Of a stretch of 64,000 nucleotides of DNA, positions 8,651-17,297 are shown one piece after another. Within the stretch, counting starts at the first letter, position 1, and each line of letters starts with the position of its first letter. Position numbers and translations under genes: made by a program. This DNA is from Ancylobacter defluvii (GTDB taxonomy: Bacteria; Pseudomonadota; Alphaproteobacteria; Rhizobiales; Xanthobacteraceae): contig NZ_JAHBGD010000024.1 of assembly GCF_018390605.1 (NCBI RefSeq), positions 496,001 to 560,000 of the forward strand, given 5' to 3'. The notes below the pieces were generated by a model. The model worked only from the letters and a program-made list of their open reading frames with translations. It was not told the origin of the DNA and searched no databases.

Positions 8651-10297
8651 ATGACCGGGGATGTCGACGGCAAGATCCTGGTGGGCCGTTCGGGCAAGCC
8701 CGAATACCTCACGCTGAAGCTCGCCAATCGCCACGGCCTCGCCACCGGCGCGACCGGCACCGGCAAGACGGTAACGCTGCAGACGCTGGCCGAGGGCTTC
8801 TCCCGTGCCGGAGTTCCGGTGTTCGCCGCCGATATCAAGGGCGATCTTTCCGGCGTCGCCATGAAGGGCGAGGGCCAGGAATGGATCCTCAAGCGCTGCG
8901 CCGAGATCGGCGTCGACTATGCGGCGGACGAGTTCCCCGTGGTGTTCTGGGATCTGTTCGGCGAGCAGGGCCATCCGGTGCGCGCCACCGTCACTGAGAT
9001 GGGGCCGCTGCTGCTGTCGCGGTTGATGAACCTCAACGATGTGCAGGAAGGCGTGCTCAACGTCGTCTTCCGCGTCGCCGACGAGCGCGGCCTGCTGCTA
9101 CTCGACCTGAAGGATCTTCGGGCGATGCTCGCCTTCGTGGCCGAGAACGCCGCCAAGCTCACCACCACCTATGGCAACGTCTCCTCCGCCACCGTCGGTG
9201 CCATCCAGCGCGCCCTGCTGGTGCTGGAGAATCAGGGTGCCGACAAGTTCTTCGGCGAGCCGGCCCTGAAGATTTCCGACCTGATGCATGTCGAGCGCCG
9301 CTCCGGCTACGGCACCATCAACATCCTCGCCGCCGACAAGCTGATGGGTTCGCCGCAGCTCTACGCCTCCTTCCTGCTGTGGTTGCTCTCCGAGCTGTTC
9401 GAGGCCTTGCCGGAAGTCGGCGACCCGGAGAAACCCAAGCTGGTGTTCTTCTTCGACGAGGCGCATCTCGTTTTCGACGAGGCCCCCAGGGCGTTGCTCC
9501 AGAAGATCGAGCAGGTGGTGCGCCTTATCCGCTCCAAGGGCGTCGGCGTCTATTTCGTCACCCAGAACCCGCTCGACGTACCGGAAACCGTGCTCGCCCA
9601 GCTCGGCAACCGGGTGCAGCACGCGCTGCGCGCCTTCACCCCGCGCGACCAGAAGGCGGTGAAGGCGGCGGCCGATACCTTCCGCCCCAATCCGGCGCTC
9701 AACACCGCGCAGGTGATCACCGAGCTCGGCAAGGGAGAGGCGCTGGTCTCGACGCTGGAGGGCAACGGTACGCCTTCGATCGTCGAACGCACGCTGATCG
9801 CTCCGCCCTCCGGTCGCGTCGGCCCGGTGACGCCGGAGGAACGCGCGGCGATCATTGCCGGCAGCCCGCTCAAGGGCACCTATGATCAGCCGCTCGACCG
9901 CGAATCCGCCTTCGAAACCCTGGCGAAGCGCACCGAGGAAACCGCGAGCGAGGCGGAGGCCGACAAGACGGCTCCCAACGCGCCCGCGCCGACCGAGGCC
10001 GGTGCCGCATCCGGCGGAGGCTGGCTCGACGATGTGCTGGGCGGGCTGTTCGGCTCGCGTTCGCCGCGCGGCCGCATGAGCGTCGGCGAGCAGGTCACCC
10101 GTCAGGTCGCCCGCGAGGTGACCAATCAGGTGACCAAGGCCATCCTGCGCAACGTGCTCGGCGGTCGTTCGCGCACCACGCGCGCCGTTTCCGTTTCACC
10201 GGCGCGAAGCTCCGGTTCCGGCAAGGCAAGCACCGGTGACGACTTCGCGCAGATCTTCGACGATTTCTCAGGCTCCAAGCCCGGCAGCCGCAAATAG
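8651..10297 (+). CDS. HerA/DUF853-type ATPase (YjgR-like)
   Basis: This belongs to the DUF853 branch of HerA/FtsK-like P-loop ATPases, whose physiological role is not settled. The 548-residue protein has a Walker A motif (GATGTGKT, residues 33-40), a Walker B motif (LVFFFDEAH) and a central TQNPLDVP block typical of the family. An Ala/Glu/Pro-rich linker and a basic C-terminal tail carrying a GEQVTRQVAREVTNQVTK segment follow. The ATG at 8651 has GGAG 7 nt upstream; the longer reading to 8498 would run through the folP promoter. A 57-base gap separates it from the M20 peptidase, so they may be cotranscribed. Confidence 0.88.
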   Translation: MTGDVDGKILVGRSGKPEYLTLKLANRHGLATGATGTGKTVTLQTLAEGFSRAGVPVFAADIKGDLSGVAMKGEGQEWILKRCAEIGVDYAADEFPVVFWDLFGEQGHPVRATVTEMGPLLLSRLMNLNDVQEGVLNVVFRVADERGLLLLDLKDLRAMLAFVAENAAKLTTTYGNVSSATVGAIQRALLVLENQGADKFFGEPALKISDLMHVERRSGYGTINILAADKLMGSPQLYASFLLWLLSELFEALPEVGDPEKPKLVFFFDEAHLVFDEAPRALLQKIEQVVRLIRSKGVGVYFVTQNPLDVPETVLAQLGNRVQHALRAFTPRDQKAVKAAADTFRPNPALNTAQVITELGKGEALVSTLEGNGTPSIVERTLIAPPSGRVGPVTPEERAAIIAGSPLKGTYDQPLDRESAFETLAKRTEETASEAEADKTAPNAPAPTEAGAASGGGWLDDVLGGLFGSRSPRGRMSVGEQVTRQVAREVTNQVTKAILRNVLGGRSRTTRAVSVSPARSSGSGKASTGDDFAQIFDDFSGSKPGSRK

Positions 10298-10354
10298 CCT
10301 TCTGCACCCGCCTGTTCCGCCAACGTCTTTCCTGCCACGCCCGAGTCCCTTGCC

Positions 10355-11737
10355 ATGTCCGATCTCGACCGCGTCCTCGCCACCGTGGATGCCGATCTCG
10401 ATGCCAGCCTCGAACGCCTGTTCGCCTTTCTGCGCATCCCCTCGATCTCGACCGACCGTGCCTATGCCGATAATTGCCGCCAGGCCGGCCAGTGGCTCGT
10501 CGACGACCTCGCCGGCCTCGGCCTCGGCGCAAAGCTGAACGACACGCCCGGCCACCCCATCGTCACCGCGACCTCGAGCCTCGGCGCGGCGCGGCGGGTG
10601 CTGTTCTACGGCCATTACGACGTGCAGCCGGTCGACCCCCTGAACCTGTGGGAGAACCCGCCCTTCGAGCCGAAGATCATCGAGGGCCCGAACGGGGTGA
10701 AGCGGATCGTCGCCCGCGGCTCCTCCGACGACAAGGGCCAGGTCATGACCTTCGTCGAGGCTTGCCGCGCCTATCTGAAGGTTACCGGCACGCTGCCCGT
10801 CGATGTCACCATCATGGTGGAGGGCGAGGAGGAGAACGGCTCCGGCAACCTGCCGCCATTCCTCGAGACTCATAAGAACGAGCTGAAGGCCGACGTGGCC
10901 CTCGTCTGCGACACCAGCATGTGGGACGCGAAGACGCCGGCGATTACCGTCTCGCTGCGCGGGCTGATGCATGACGAGATCGTCGTCACCTGCGCCAATC
11001 GCGACCTGCATTCGGGTTATTATGGCGGCGCGGCGGCCAACCCGCTGCACGTGCTGTCCAAGATCATCGCCGCCGTCCACGGCCCGGACGGGCATATCGC
11101 CATCCCCGGCTTCTATGATGGCGTGGTCGAGCCGCCGGATGCGGTGAAGGCGCAATGGGAGGCGCTCGGCATGACCGCGGAGAGCTTCCTCGGCCCCATC
11201 GGCCTGTCGCAGCCCATCGGCGAAACCGGCCGCTCTCTCATCGAGATGACCACCTCGCGCCCGACCTTCGAGGTCAACGGCCTGTGGGGCGGCTATATCG
11301 GCGAGGGCGCCAAGACGGTGATCCCCTCCATCGCCACCGCCAAGATTTCCTGCCGCCTCGTCGCCGGGCAGGATCCGATCCACATCCGCGATGCGGTGCG
11401 CGCCTTCTTCCGCGCGCATCTGCCGACGGACTGCTCGGTCGAGTTCCTCGCCGGCGATGGCTCCCCGGCAGTCGCGGTCTCGCACGACAACCCGAACCTC
11501 GCCAAGGCCAGCGCGGCGCTGGCCGACGAATGGGGCAAGCCCGCCGTGGTCATCGGCGCCGGCGGCTCGATCCCGATCGTCGGCCATTTCAAGAAGACGC
11601 TGGGGCAGGACGCGCTGATGATCGGCTTCGCGCTGGACGACGACCGCATCCATTCGCCCAACGAGAAATACGACCTCGCCTCGTTCCACAAGGGCATTCG
11701 CAGCTGGGTGCGCATCCTCGCCGCGCTGGCGAACTGA
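10355..11737 (+). CDS. M20 family dipeptidase
   Basis: This is a cytosolic di-zinc peptidase of the M20 family (ArgE/DapE/carnosinase type). The 460-residue protein has the metal-binding YGHYDVQP (about residues 84-91), an aspartate in GSSDDKGQ (about 123-130), the EGEEENGS block (about 157) with the general-base glutamate, and HSPNEKYD near the C-terminus. The large insert between them is the dimerisation (lid) domain. Substrate cannot be read from sequence; family members hydrolyse dipeptides or N-acylated amino acids. Confidence 0.9.
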   Translation: MSDLDRVLATVDADLDASLERLFAFLRIPSISTDRAYADNCRQAGQWLVDDLAGLGLGAKLNDTPGHPIVTATSSLGAARRVLFYGHYDVQPVDPLNLWENPPFEPKIIEGPNGVKRIVARGSSDDKGQVMTFVEACRAYLKVTGTLPVDVTIMVEGEEENGSGNLPPFLETHKNELKADVALVCDTSMWDAKTPAITVSLRGLMHDEIVVTCANRDLHSGYYGGAAANPLHVLSKIIAAVHGPDGHIAIPGFYDGVVEPPDAVKAQWEALGMTAESFLGPIGLSQPIGETGRSLIEMTTSRPTFEVNGLWGGYIGEGAKTVIPSIATAKISCRLVAGQDPIHIRDAVRAFFRAHLPTDCSVEFLAGDGSPAVAVSHDNPNLAKASAALADEWGKPAVVIGAGGSIPIVGHFKKTLGQDALMIGFALDDDRIHSPNEKYDLASFHKGIRSWVRILAALAN

Positions 11738-11858
11738 GCGTTCGGAACCCATCCCCACCGGGAGGCCCGGCTTCGCCGAAAGAACGAGGAATGGCGGCGT
11801 CCGCCGCCTCGATCTTTCGCTAGGATGCCGCCTCGATTGATGCTTCGGAGTGCATGAG

Positions 11859-12719
11859 ATGAGCGGCGACTGGTCGCAGACCTGGACCTTCCTCGATGGC
11901 GCCTGGCACGAGGGCAATGTGCCGATCATGGGCGTGCGCACCCATGCCGCCTGGCTCGGCACCTCGGTGTTCGACGGCGGCCGCGCCTTCGAAGGCGTGA
12001 CGCCGGACCTCGACCTGCACTGCGCCCGCGTCAACCGCTCGGCGCTCGCCATGGGGTTGAAGCCGGTGGTGTCGGTCGAGCGCTGGCTGGACCTCACCGC
12101 CGAGGGGCTCCAGCGCTTCGCCCCCGACGCCGCGCTCTATATCCGGCCGATGTACTGGGCCGAGTTTCCCGGTGCGCGCACCGTCGATGCGGATGCAGAA
12201 TCCACCCGCTGGTGCCTCAGCATCTATGAGGCGCCGATGCCGGAGCCGGGGCGCGGCACCTCGATCACCCTGTCGCCCTTCCGCCGCCCGACGGTGGAAT
12301 GCGCGGTGACCGACGCCAAGGCCGGCGCGCTCTATCCCAACAATGCGCGCGCCCTCGTCGAATGCCACCGCCGCGGCTTCGACAATGCGGCACTGTGCGA
12401 CATGCTCGGCAATGTCGCCGAGCTCGCCACCGCCAATCTGTTCATGGTGAAGGACGGCGTCGCGCTCACCCCCGCCGCCAATGGCAGCTTCCTCGCCGGC
12501 ATCACCCGCACCCGCACCATCGGGCTGATGCGGCAGGCCGGCATCGAGGTGGTGGAAGCGTCGCTGCGCTGGGACGACTTCAAGGCCGCCGACGAGCTGT
12601 TCACCACCGGCAACTATTCCAAGGTGTCGCCGATCACCCGCGTCGAGGACCGTGCGCTTCAGCCGGGTCCGGTGTTCCGCCGCGCCCGCGAATTGTACTG
12701 GGACTTCGCCCGCGGCTGA
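11859..12719 (+). CDS. Class IV PLP aminotransferase, branched-chain aminotransferase-like
   Basis: The 286-residue protein is a fold-type IV pyridoxal-phosphate enzyme of the IlvE/D-alanine aminotransferase group. Lys154 in DAKAGALYPNNARA is the expected PLP lysine. The ELATANLFMVKDG and TPAANGSFLAGITR blocks match the cofactor phosphate-binding region of branched-chain aminotransferases. I call it branched-chain-like rather than IlvE because the sequence belongs to a shorter rhizobial subgroup and its amino-acid preference is unknown. A GTG three codons upstream is an alternative start. It converges with csbD across a terminator hairpin. Confidence 0.85.
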   Translation: MSGDWSQTWTFLDGAWHEGNVPIMGVRTHAAWLGTSVFDGGRAFEGVTPDLDLHCARVNRSALAMGLKPVVSVERWLDLTAEGLQRFAPDAALYIRPMYWAEFPGARTVDADAESTRWCLSIYEAPMPEPGRGTSITLSPFRRPTVECAVTDAKAGALYPNNARALVECHRRGFDNAALCDMLGNVAELATANLFMVKDGVALTPAANGSFLAGITRTRTIGLMRQAGIEVVEASLRWDDFKAADELFTTGNYSKVSPITRVEDRALQPGPVFRRARELYWDFARG

Positions 12720-12757
12720 GTTGCGGCACCGCCTTGCCTCGCCGCTCACCATGGAAA

Positions 12758-12780
12758 ACGGCCGGGACATGCCCGGCCGT
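12758..12780 (-). terminator. Terminator hairpin after csbD-like gene
   Basis: A perfect 9-bp stem (12758-12766 with 12772-12780, five-base loop) is followed on the minus strand by TTTT. It lies between the convergent ends of the aminotransferase and CsbD genes. Confidence 0.65.
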
Positions 12781-12827
12781 GACCCTGTTGCCGGGGGCGA
12801 TAGACCGCCCGCATCCGGCACGCGCCG

Positions 12828-13031
12828 TCACATCTTGTAACGGCCGCTCCACTCGTCGACCTGCCGCTTGGCCTCATCCTTGGCGAGGCCATAGCGCTCC
12901 TGCAGCACGCCTTCCAGTTCCTCGCGCTTGCCGTGCAGGCGGTCGAGGTCGTCATCGGTCAGCTTGCCCCATTGCTGGCGCACCTGACCCTTGATCTGCT
13001 TCCAATTGCCTTCGATACGGTCCCAATTCAT
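12828..13031 (-). CDS. CsbD family stress-response protein
   Basis: The 67-residue protein is a small, highly charged helical protein of the CsbD family. The family pattern is clear: MNWDRIEGNWKQIKGQ at the N-terminus, WGKLTDDDLDRLHGKRE in the middle and a C-terminal helix ending in WSGRYKM. Family members are induced by general stress in several bacteria, but the molecular role is unknown. An ATG three codons further upstream sits directly on the GGAG; the ATG at 13031 has GGAG 9 nt away and matches the family start. It is divergent from meaB. Confidence 0.92.
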   Translation of the reverse strand: MNWDRIEGNWKQIKGQVRQQWGKLTDDDLDRLHGKREELEGVLQERYGLAKDEAKRQVDEWSGRYKM

Positions 13032-13124
13032 GGCGTTCATCTCCGTTGAAACATTGGACTGCCGTGCCTCGTCAGGCTCGGTCGCGGCTGCTAGCATCGC
13101 TCCGACAACGTCCGGGACCCGATT

Positions 13125-14126
13125 TTGATCCACGCGGCCGCCCAACCCACGCTCGACGAACTGATCGGCGGCGTGCGTGCCGGCCACCGGGCCACCCTCG
13201 CGCGCGCCATCACCCTGGTCGAATCGCGCAAGCCCGCCCACCGGGCACGGGCCGAGGAATTGCTGCAGGCGCTCCTCCCCTTCACCGGCAACGCCATGCG
13301 GGTTGGCATCACCGGCGTGCCCGGCGTGGGCAAGTCGACCGCCATCGACACCCTCGGCGCATTGCTGATCCAGAAGGGCCGCCGCGTGGCGGTGCTGGCG
13401 GTCGATCCGTCCTCCAGCCGCACCGGCGGCTCGATTCTCGGCGACAAGACCCGCATGGCGCGGCTCTCGGTCGATGAGCGCGCCTTCGTGCGCCCCTCGC
13501 CCGCGGCGGGCACGCTCGGCGGCGTCGCCGCCCGTACCCGCGAGACGCTGCTGCTCTGCGAGGCGGCCGGCTATGATGTGGTGCTGGTGGAAACCGTCGG
13601 CGTCGGCCAGTCGGAAACCGCCGTCGCCGACATGACCGACACCTTCCTGGTGTTGATGTTGCCGGGCGCTGGCGACGAGTTGCAGGGCCTCAAGAAGGGC
13701 ATCCTCGAGCTCGCCGATATCGTGGCGGTGAACAAAGCGGATGGCGACGGGCTCACCCGCGCCCGCGCCGCCGCGGCAGAGTACCGCGCCGCGCTGCAGG
13801 TTCTCGGCGCCCGCGAGCCGCATTGGTCGACGCCGGTGCTCGCCTGCTCAGGCCTCACCGGCGACGGGCTGGACATATTGTGGGAACAGGTGCGACTGCA
13901 CCAGGAACGCTCGCGGCAGGCCGGTGCCTTCGCCGCCCGGCGCCGTTCCCAGCAGATCGGATGGATGTGGGCGCTGCTCGACGAGCGCATCCGCGAGCGC
14001 ATCCGCACCGACGCCGCGCTGCGCGACGAGGTACCGGCGATCTCGGCCGAGGTGGCGGCCGGCCGGCTCGCCCCCGGCCTCGGCGCGGCGCGCATTGCCG
14101 CGCGGCTCGGGCTTGAGCCGACCTGA
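13125..14126 (+). CDS. meaB: Methylmalonyl-CoA mutase-associated GTPase MeaB
   Basis: MeaB (ArgK family) is a G3E-type GTPase chaperone. It protects methylmalonyl-CoA mutase and gates loading of its B12 cofactor. The 333-residue protein has Walker A (GVPGVGKST, residues 64-72), the VDPSSSRTGGSILGDKTRM block, ETVGVGQSE and the NKADG specificity motif. The start appears to be a TTG at 13125, because the conserved N-terminal helix (DELIGGVRAG) begins only ten codons later and no closer ATG exists. No mutase gene lies in the window. Confidence 0.93.
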   Translation: MIHAAAQPTLDELIGGVRAGHRATLARAITLVESRKPAHRARAEELLQALLPFTGNAMRVGITGVPGVGKSTAIDTLGALLIQKGRRVAVLAVDPSSSRTGGSILGDKTRMARLSVDERAFVRPSPAAGTLGGVAARTRETLLLCEAAGYDVVLVETVGVGQSETAVADMTDTFLVLMLPGAGDELQGLKKGILELADIVAVNKADGDGLTRARAAAAEYRAALQVLGAREPHWSTPVLACSGLTGDGLDILWEQVRLHQERSRQAGAFAARRRSQQIGWMWALLDERIRERIRTDAALRDEVPAISAEVAAGRLAPGLGAARIAARLGLEPT

Positions 14127-14230
14127 AAAAGGCGAAATGCTTGGCTCACTTCTGTACAGTCTTCCGGATCGCCGAGCGCTTAGATTGGCGATGGTGCTCC
14201 GAGCATGATGACGGGGCGATGGGAAGCACG

Positions 14231-14623
14231 ATGGAAAGTGACAATGGGCTCGCCGGGCGAGGGGTCTTCGTCGTCGAGGATGAGCCGTTGGTCGCCCTCA
14301 TGGTCGAGGCGATGATCGAGGAACTCGGCGCGGTGGTGATCGGCAGCGCACGACGCCTGTCCGACGCGCTCGCTTTCGTCGCCGCGCGGCATCGGGAGAT
14401 CGATGTCGCCCTGCTCGATCTCAATCTCGGCGGCATCGACAGCTACGATGTCGCGCAGGCGGCGGCCGATCAGGGTATTCCGGTGGTCTTCTCCACCGGT
14501 TACGACGACGACGCGATCAACGAGCCGTGGCGCAGCCGGCCGCTGCTGTCCAAGCCCTTCCAGCTGGCGCAGCTCGAGGCTGCGCTCGCTCTAGCGGTCG
14601 CGTCGCGCAGCGGGCGCGGATGA
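14231..14623 (+). CDS. Single-domain response regulator (CheY-like receiver)
   Basis: The protein is a receiver domain with no output domain, 130 residues long. The acidic pocket VVEDEP lies near residue 15, the phospho-accepting Asp63 is in VALLDLNLGG, a Ser/Thr sits in VVFSTGYDD, and the conserved Lys108 is in SKPFQ. The ATG at 14231 has GGGAAG five bases upstream. The stop codon overlaps the start of the pyroglutamyl peptidase gene (ATGA), so the two are translationally coupled. A cognate kinase is not adjacent. It may work in phosphorelay or protein-interaction signalling, which is inference. Confidence 0.88.
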   Translation: MESDNGLAGRGVFVVEDEPLVALMVEAMIEELGAVVIGSARRLSDALAFVAARHREIDVALLDLNLGGIDSYDVAQAAADQGIPVVFSTGYDDDAINEPWRSRPLLSKPFQLAQLEAALALAVASRSGRG

Positions 14624-15255
14624 AGCCGGCGAGCGCGCCGCATATCCTCATCACCGGCTTCGGCCCGTTTCCCGGCGCCCCGGCCAACCCGGCGGCCGGG
14701 CTTGCCCGCGATCTTGCGCGGCTGCGGCGACCGGCGCTCGCCGGCACGCGGCGCAGCCTGCGCATCCTGCCGACGCTGTGGGAGGAAGCCGCCGGCTTCC
14801 CGTCGACGCTCGATACCCTCGCCCCCGATATCGTGCTGATGATAGGCCTCGCCGCCCGGCGGCGCGCTGTCTCGATCGAATGGCTGGGGCGTAACCGTAC
14901 CCGCCTCCTTCCCGATGCGGCGCGCCGTCGCCCGGCCGACAGCCGCTTCGAGGTCGGCGCGGCGGCCATCCGGCGCGGCGGCTTCGATCCAGCGCCGCTG
15001 CTGCACGCGCTCGCCGCCGCCGGCCTGCCGGCCCGGCTGTCGCGCGATGCTGGCGGCTATGTCTGCAACGCACTGGCATGGAGCGCCTATGGTTGGGCGC
15101 GTCACGGCGAACACCCGCGTCTCACGGTTTTCGTGCACATTCCACGCCCGCGGGCCGGTGGCCGGCTCGATCGCGGCCGCATGCTGCGCGGCCTCGGCAA
15201 TCTGATGGTGAGGCTCGTCGCCCAGCATCGACTCATGGCGGCAACTGCACGCTGA
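14620..15255 (+). CDS. pcp: Pyroglutamyl-peptidase I family protein (C15)
   Basis: C15 peptidases remove N-terminal pyroglutamate from peptides in the cytoplasm. The 211-residue sequence opens with ILITGFGPFPGAPANPA, a hallmark of the family, and has the nucleophile Cys149 in GGYVCNALAW and His173 in VFVHIPR. The canonical glutamate region is poorly conserved, so activity should not be assumed. The ATG overlaps the response-regulator stop by four bases. Its 3' end overlaps the convergent cytochrome c gene by 23 bases. Confidence 0.85.
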   Translation: MKPASAPHILITGFGPFPGAPANPAAGLARDLARLRRPALAGTRRSLRILPTLWEEAAGFPSTLDTLAPDIVLMIGLAARRRAVSIEWLGRNRTRLLPDAARRRPADSRFEVGAAAIRRGGFDPAPLLHALAAAGLPARLSRDAGGYVCNALAWSAYGWARHGEHPRLTVFVHIPRPRAGGRLDRGRMLRGLGNLMVRLVAQHRLMAATAR

Positions 15256-15607
15256 TCTCGATCGAGTTGTACCAGCTGGCGAAATTGGCGATGTCGTCGT
15301 CGGAGAGATCCTTGGAGACGACCGTCATCATCTCGTTGCTCCGCTTGCCGGAGCGGAACTCCTCCAGCGCCTTGGCGAGATACATCTCGACCTGGCCGGC
15401 AAGATTGGGCGCCTCCGGGTGCTGGGACATGCCGTTGGCGCCATGACAGACGGCGCATTGCTGGCTCGCCTTGGCGCGCCCGGCCGCCGCATCGCCGGCA
15501 TCGGCGGGGGTTGCGGCAAGAAACACGAAGACCAGCGCCGTACTGGCGAAGAGTAGATAAACCAAGCGTGCCGCCGCGACCGGCGGCGGGCTCCACATCC
15601 GCATCAT
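15233..15607 (-). CDS. Class I c-type cytochrome
   Basis: The protein is an exported monohaem cytochrome c. It has an N-terminal hydrophobic signal segment (LVYLLFASTALVFVFLAATPADA), one CAVCH haem-binding motif and a later methionine (MMTVVSKDL) that can be the sixth ligand, about 124 residues in all. Several ATG codons lie close together; those at 15607 and 15604 are best spaced from the GGAAAG sequence. It follows the PQQ-type dehydrogenase on the same strand by about 90 bases, which suggests it takes electrons from that enzyme in the periplasm (inference). It overlaps the pcp 3' end on the other strand. Confidence 0.85.
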   Translation of the reverse strand: MMRMWSPPPVAAARLVYLLFASTALVFVFLAATPADAGDAAAGRAKASQQCAVCHGANGMSQHPEAPNLAGQVEMYLAKALEEFRSGKRSNEMMTVVSKDLSDDDIANFASWYNSIEISVQLPP

Positions 15608-15695
15608 CAACATCTTTCCGCGATTGTCCGGAAGAGCGACCGCGACGGCAGGCACCGCCGCGGCCACGGGGTCGTGGCATCCAGCGAGGACGCCG

Positions 15696-16985
15696 TCACT
15701 CGCCGTAGGAAATGCGGTAGATCGCCCCCGACGTGTCGTCCGACACCAGCAGCGAACCGTCATTGAGCTGCGCCACCGAGGCCGGGCGGCCGAGATACTC
15801 GCCGTTCGGCGTCAGCCAGCCTTCGGCGAACGGCTCGCTCTTGCCGGCGGTGCCGTCCTCCTTCACCTCGGTGAACATCACCCGCGCACCCACCGGCACG
15901 GTGCGGTTCCAGGAGCCGTGCTGCACCGAGAAGATGCCCCCGCGATATTTCTCCGGGAACTGGTTGCCGGTGTAGAAGCTCATGCCGAGATCGGCCGCGT
16001 GGGCCACCATTTCCACCTGCGGCTTCACCGAATCCGCCGGCGGCTCCTTGTCCTTGTATTCGACGGTGCGCACCGAGCCGCCGCCAAAATAAGGGAAGCC
16101 GAAGGTCTGTCCGGCCTTCTCGGCGCGGTTGAGCTCGCCGGGCGGAATGTCGTCGCCCATGCCGTCGACCTGGTTGTCGGTGAACCAGAGCGTCTTGTCC
16201 TTCGGGTTGAAGTCCATGCCCACCGAATTGCGGATGCCCCACGCATAGACATTCCGGTTCTTGCCGTCGCGGTCCATCTGGACGATGCCGCCGATGCCGA
16301 CCTTCTTGTAGAGGTCGTATTTCTCCGGCGCGAACACGTTGAAGGGCTGGCCGAGCGTGATGTAGAGCTTGTCGTCCGGCCCGACACGGCAGACGCGGGC
16401 AGTGTGGTTGTAGGACTCTTCTTCCTTCGGAATGAGTTCGCCCTGCTTCACCACCTGGAAGGCGGCGACGTCCGGTCCCTCATAGAAGAACTCGGCCGCG
16501 GGGAAGAGCAGCACCCGATTCTGTTCGGCGACGAACAGGAAGCCGTCCTTCGAGAAGCACACGCCATGGGGCAGTTTCATCGGTATCGAGGGTGCAAAGG
16601 GCTTCACCTCATCGGCAACGCGGTCCTTGTCGCGATCCGTCACCGCCCACATCTTGGATTTGCGGGTGCCGACGAAGACGACGCCGGTGGTCGGCCCCAC
16701 CGCCATCTCGCGCGCATCCGGCACGATGGCGTAGAGCTTGATCTTGAAGCCGTCCGGCAGCTTGATCCCGGCGAGAGTCTTGTTGAAGGCCGCGACGCGC
16801 GGGCCGTCCTGCGGCACCGTCGGAATGTCCATCGCCGTGCCGGTCGACTGGAAATTCGAGAGCTTCTCCAGATTATCGGTGGCTTGCGCGCTCACCGCGC
16901 CCTGCCCTGCTGCCAGCAGCGCGCCGGCCAGCATCGTCGAGGTCAGCAGCGTGCGCAAGCGCACGCCTGTTGCATAGGTCGTCAT
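15696..16985 (-). CDS. Secreted PQQ-dependent sugar (sorbosone) dehydrogenase-like protein
   Basis: The 429-residue protein has a signal peptide (about residues 1-33, ending AVSAQA) and the six-bladed beta-propeller of soluble glucose/L-sorbosone dehydrogenases. Recognisable blocks include LPDGFKIKLYA, MKLPHGVCF, YNHTARV, WGIRNSVGMDF and QHGSWNR. These proteins oxidise sugars or related aldoses in the periplasm using PQQ, but substrate cannot be predicted. The ATG has a strong GGGAGGA sequence six bases upstream. The cytochrome c gene directly downstream is a plausible electron acceptor. No PQQ synthesis gene is in the window. Confidence 0.88.
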   Translation of the reverse strand: MTTYATGVRLRTLLTSTMLAGALLAAGQGAVSAQATDNLEKLSNFQSTGTAMDIPTVPQDGPRVAAFNKTLAGIKLPDGFKIKLYAIVPDAREMAVGPTTGVVFVGTRKSKMWAVTDRDKDRVADEVKPFAPSIPMKLPHGVCFSKDGFLFVAEQNRVLLFPAAEFFYEGPDVAAFQVVKQGELIPKEEESYNHTARVCRVGPDDKLYITLGQPFNVFAPEKYDLYKKVGIGGIVQMDRDGKNRNVYAWGIRNSVGMDFNPKDKTLWFTDNQVDGMGDDIPPGELNRAEKAGQTFGFPYFGGGSVRTVEYKDKEPPADSVKPQVEMVAHAADLGMSFYTGNQFPEKYRGGIFSVQHGSWNRTVPVGARVMFTEVKEDGTAGKSEPFAEGWLTPNGEYLGRPASVAQLNDGSLLVSDDTSGAIYRISYGE

Positions 16986-17297
16986 GCAGTATCCTCCCAG
17001 GCATTCGAGCCTCGTCCGGGCCCGTTCCGCAAGGGGAGTATTACTATGATCCGGAGAAATGGAAGTGCAATTTACATAGAGATCGCACTGTAATAATTAA
17101 TATCTCGCTGCATTGCGGTACGTTTCTGAAATATATCGAAGCTGGTTACTTTCAATCAACGCCAGGAGCCGCCCGCGCCGGATACGGCCGAGGAGACGGC
17201 ATGATCACCATCTCCCTTGACGCCCCTCATCACCTGTTAGCGGAAATCTGCTAAGCGGGGGCACGCCTACCTCCCCCTGCCCTGGGATCCGACACGC
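16986..17297. other. Divergent promoter region, partly AT-rich
   Basis: This gap lies between the divergent dehydrogenase and TauE-type transporter genes. The segment around 17040-17160 is clearly more A/T-rich than its surroundings and probably holds both promoters. I see no gene, and no operator I can name. Confidence 0.45.
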
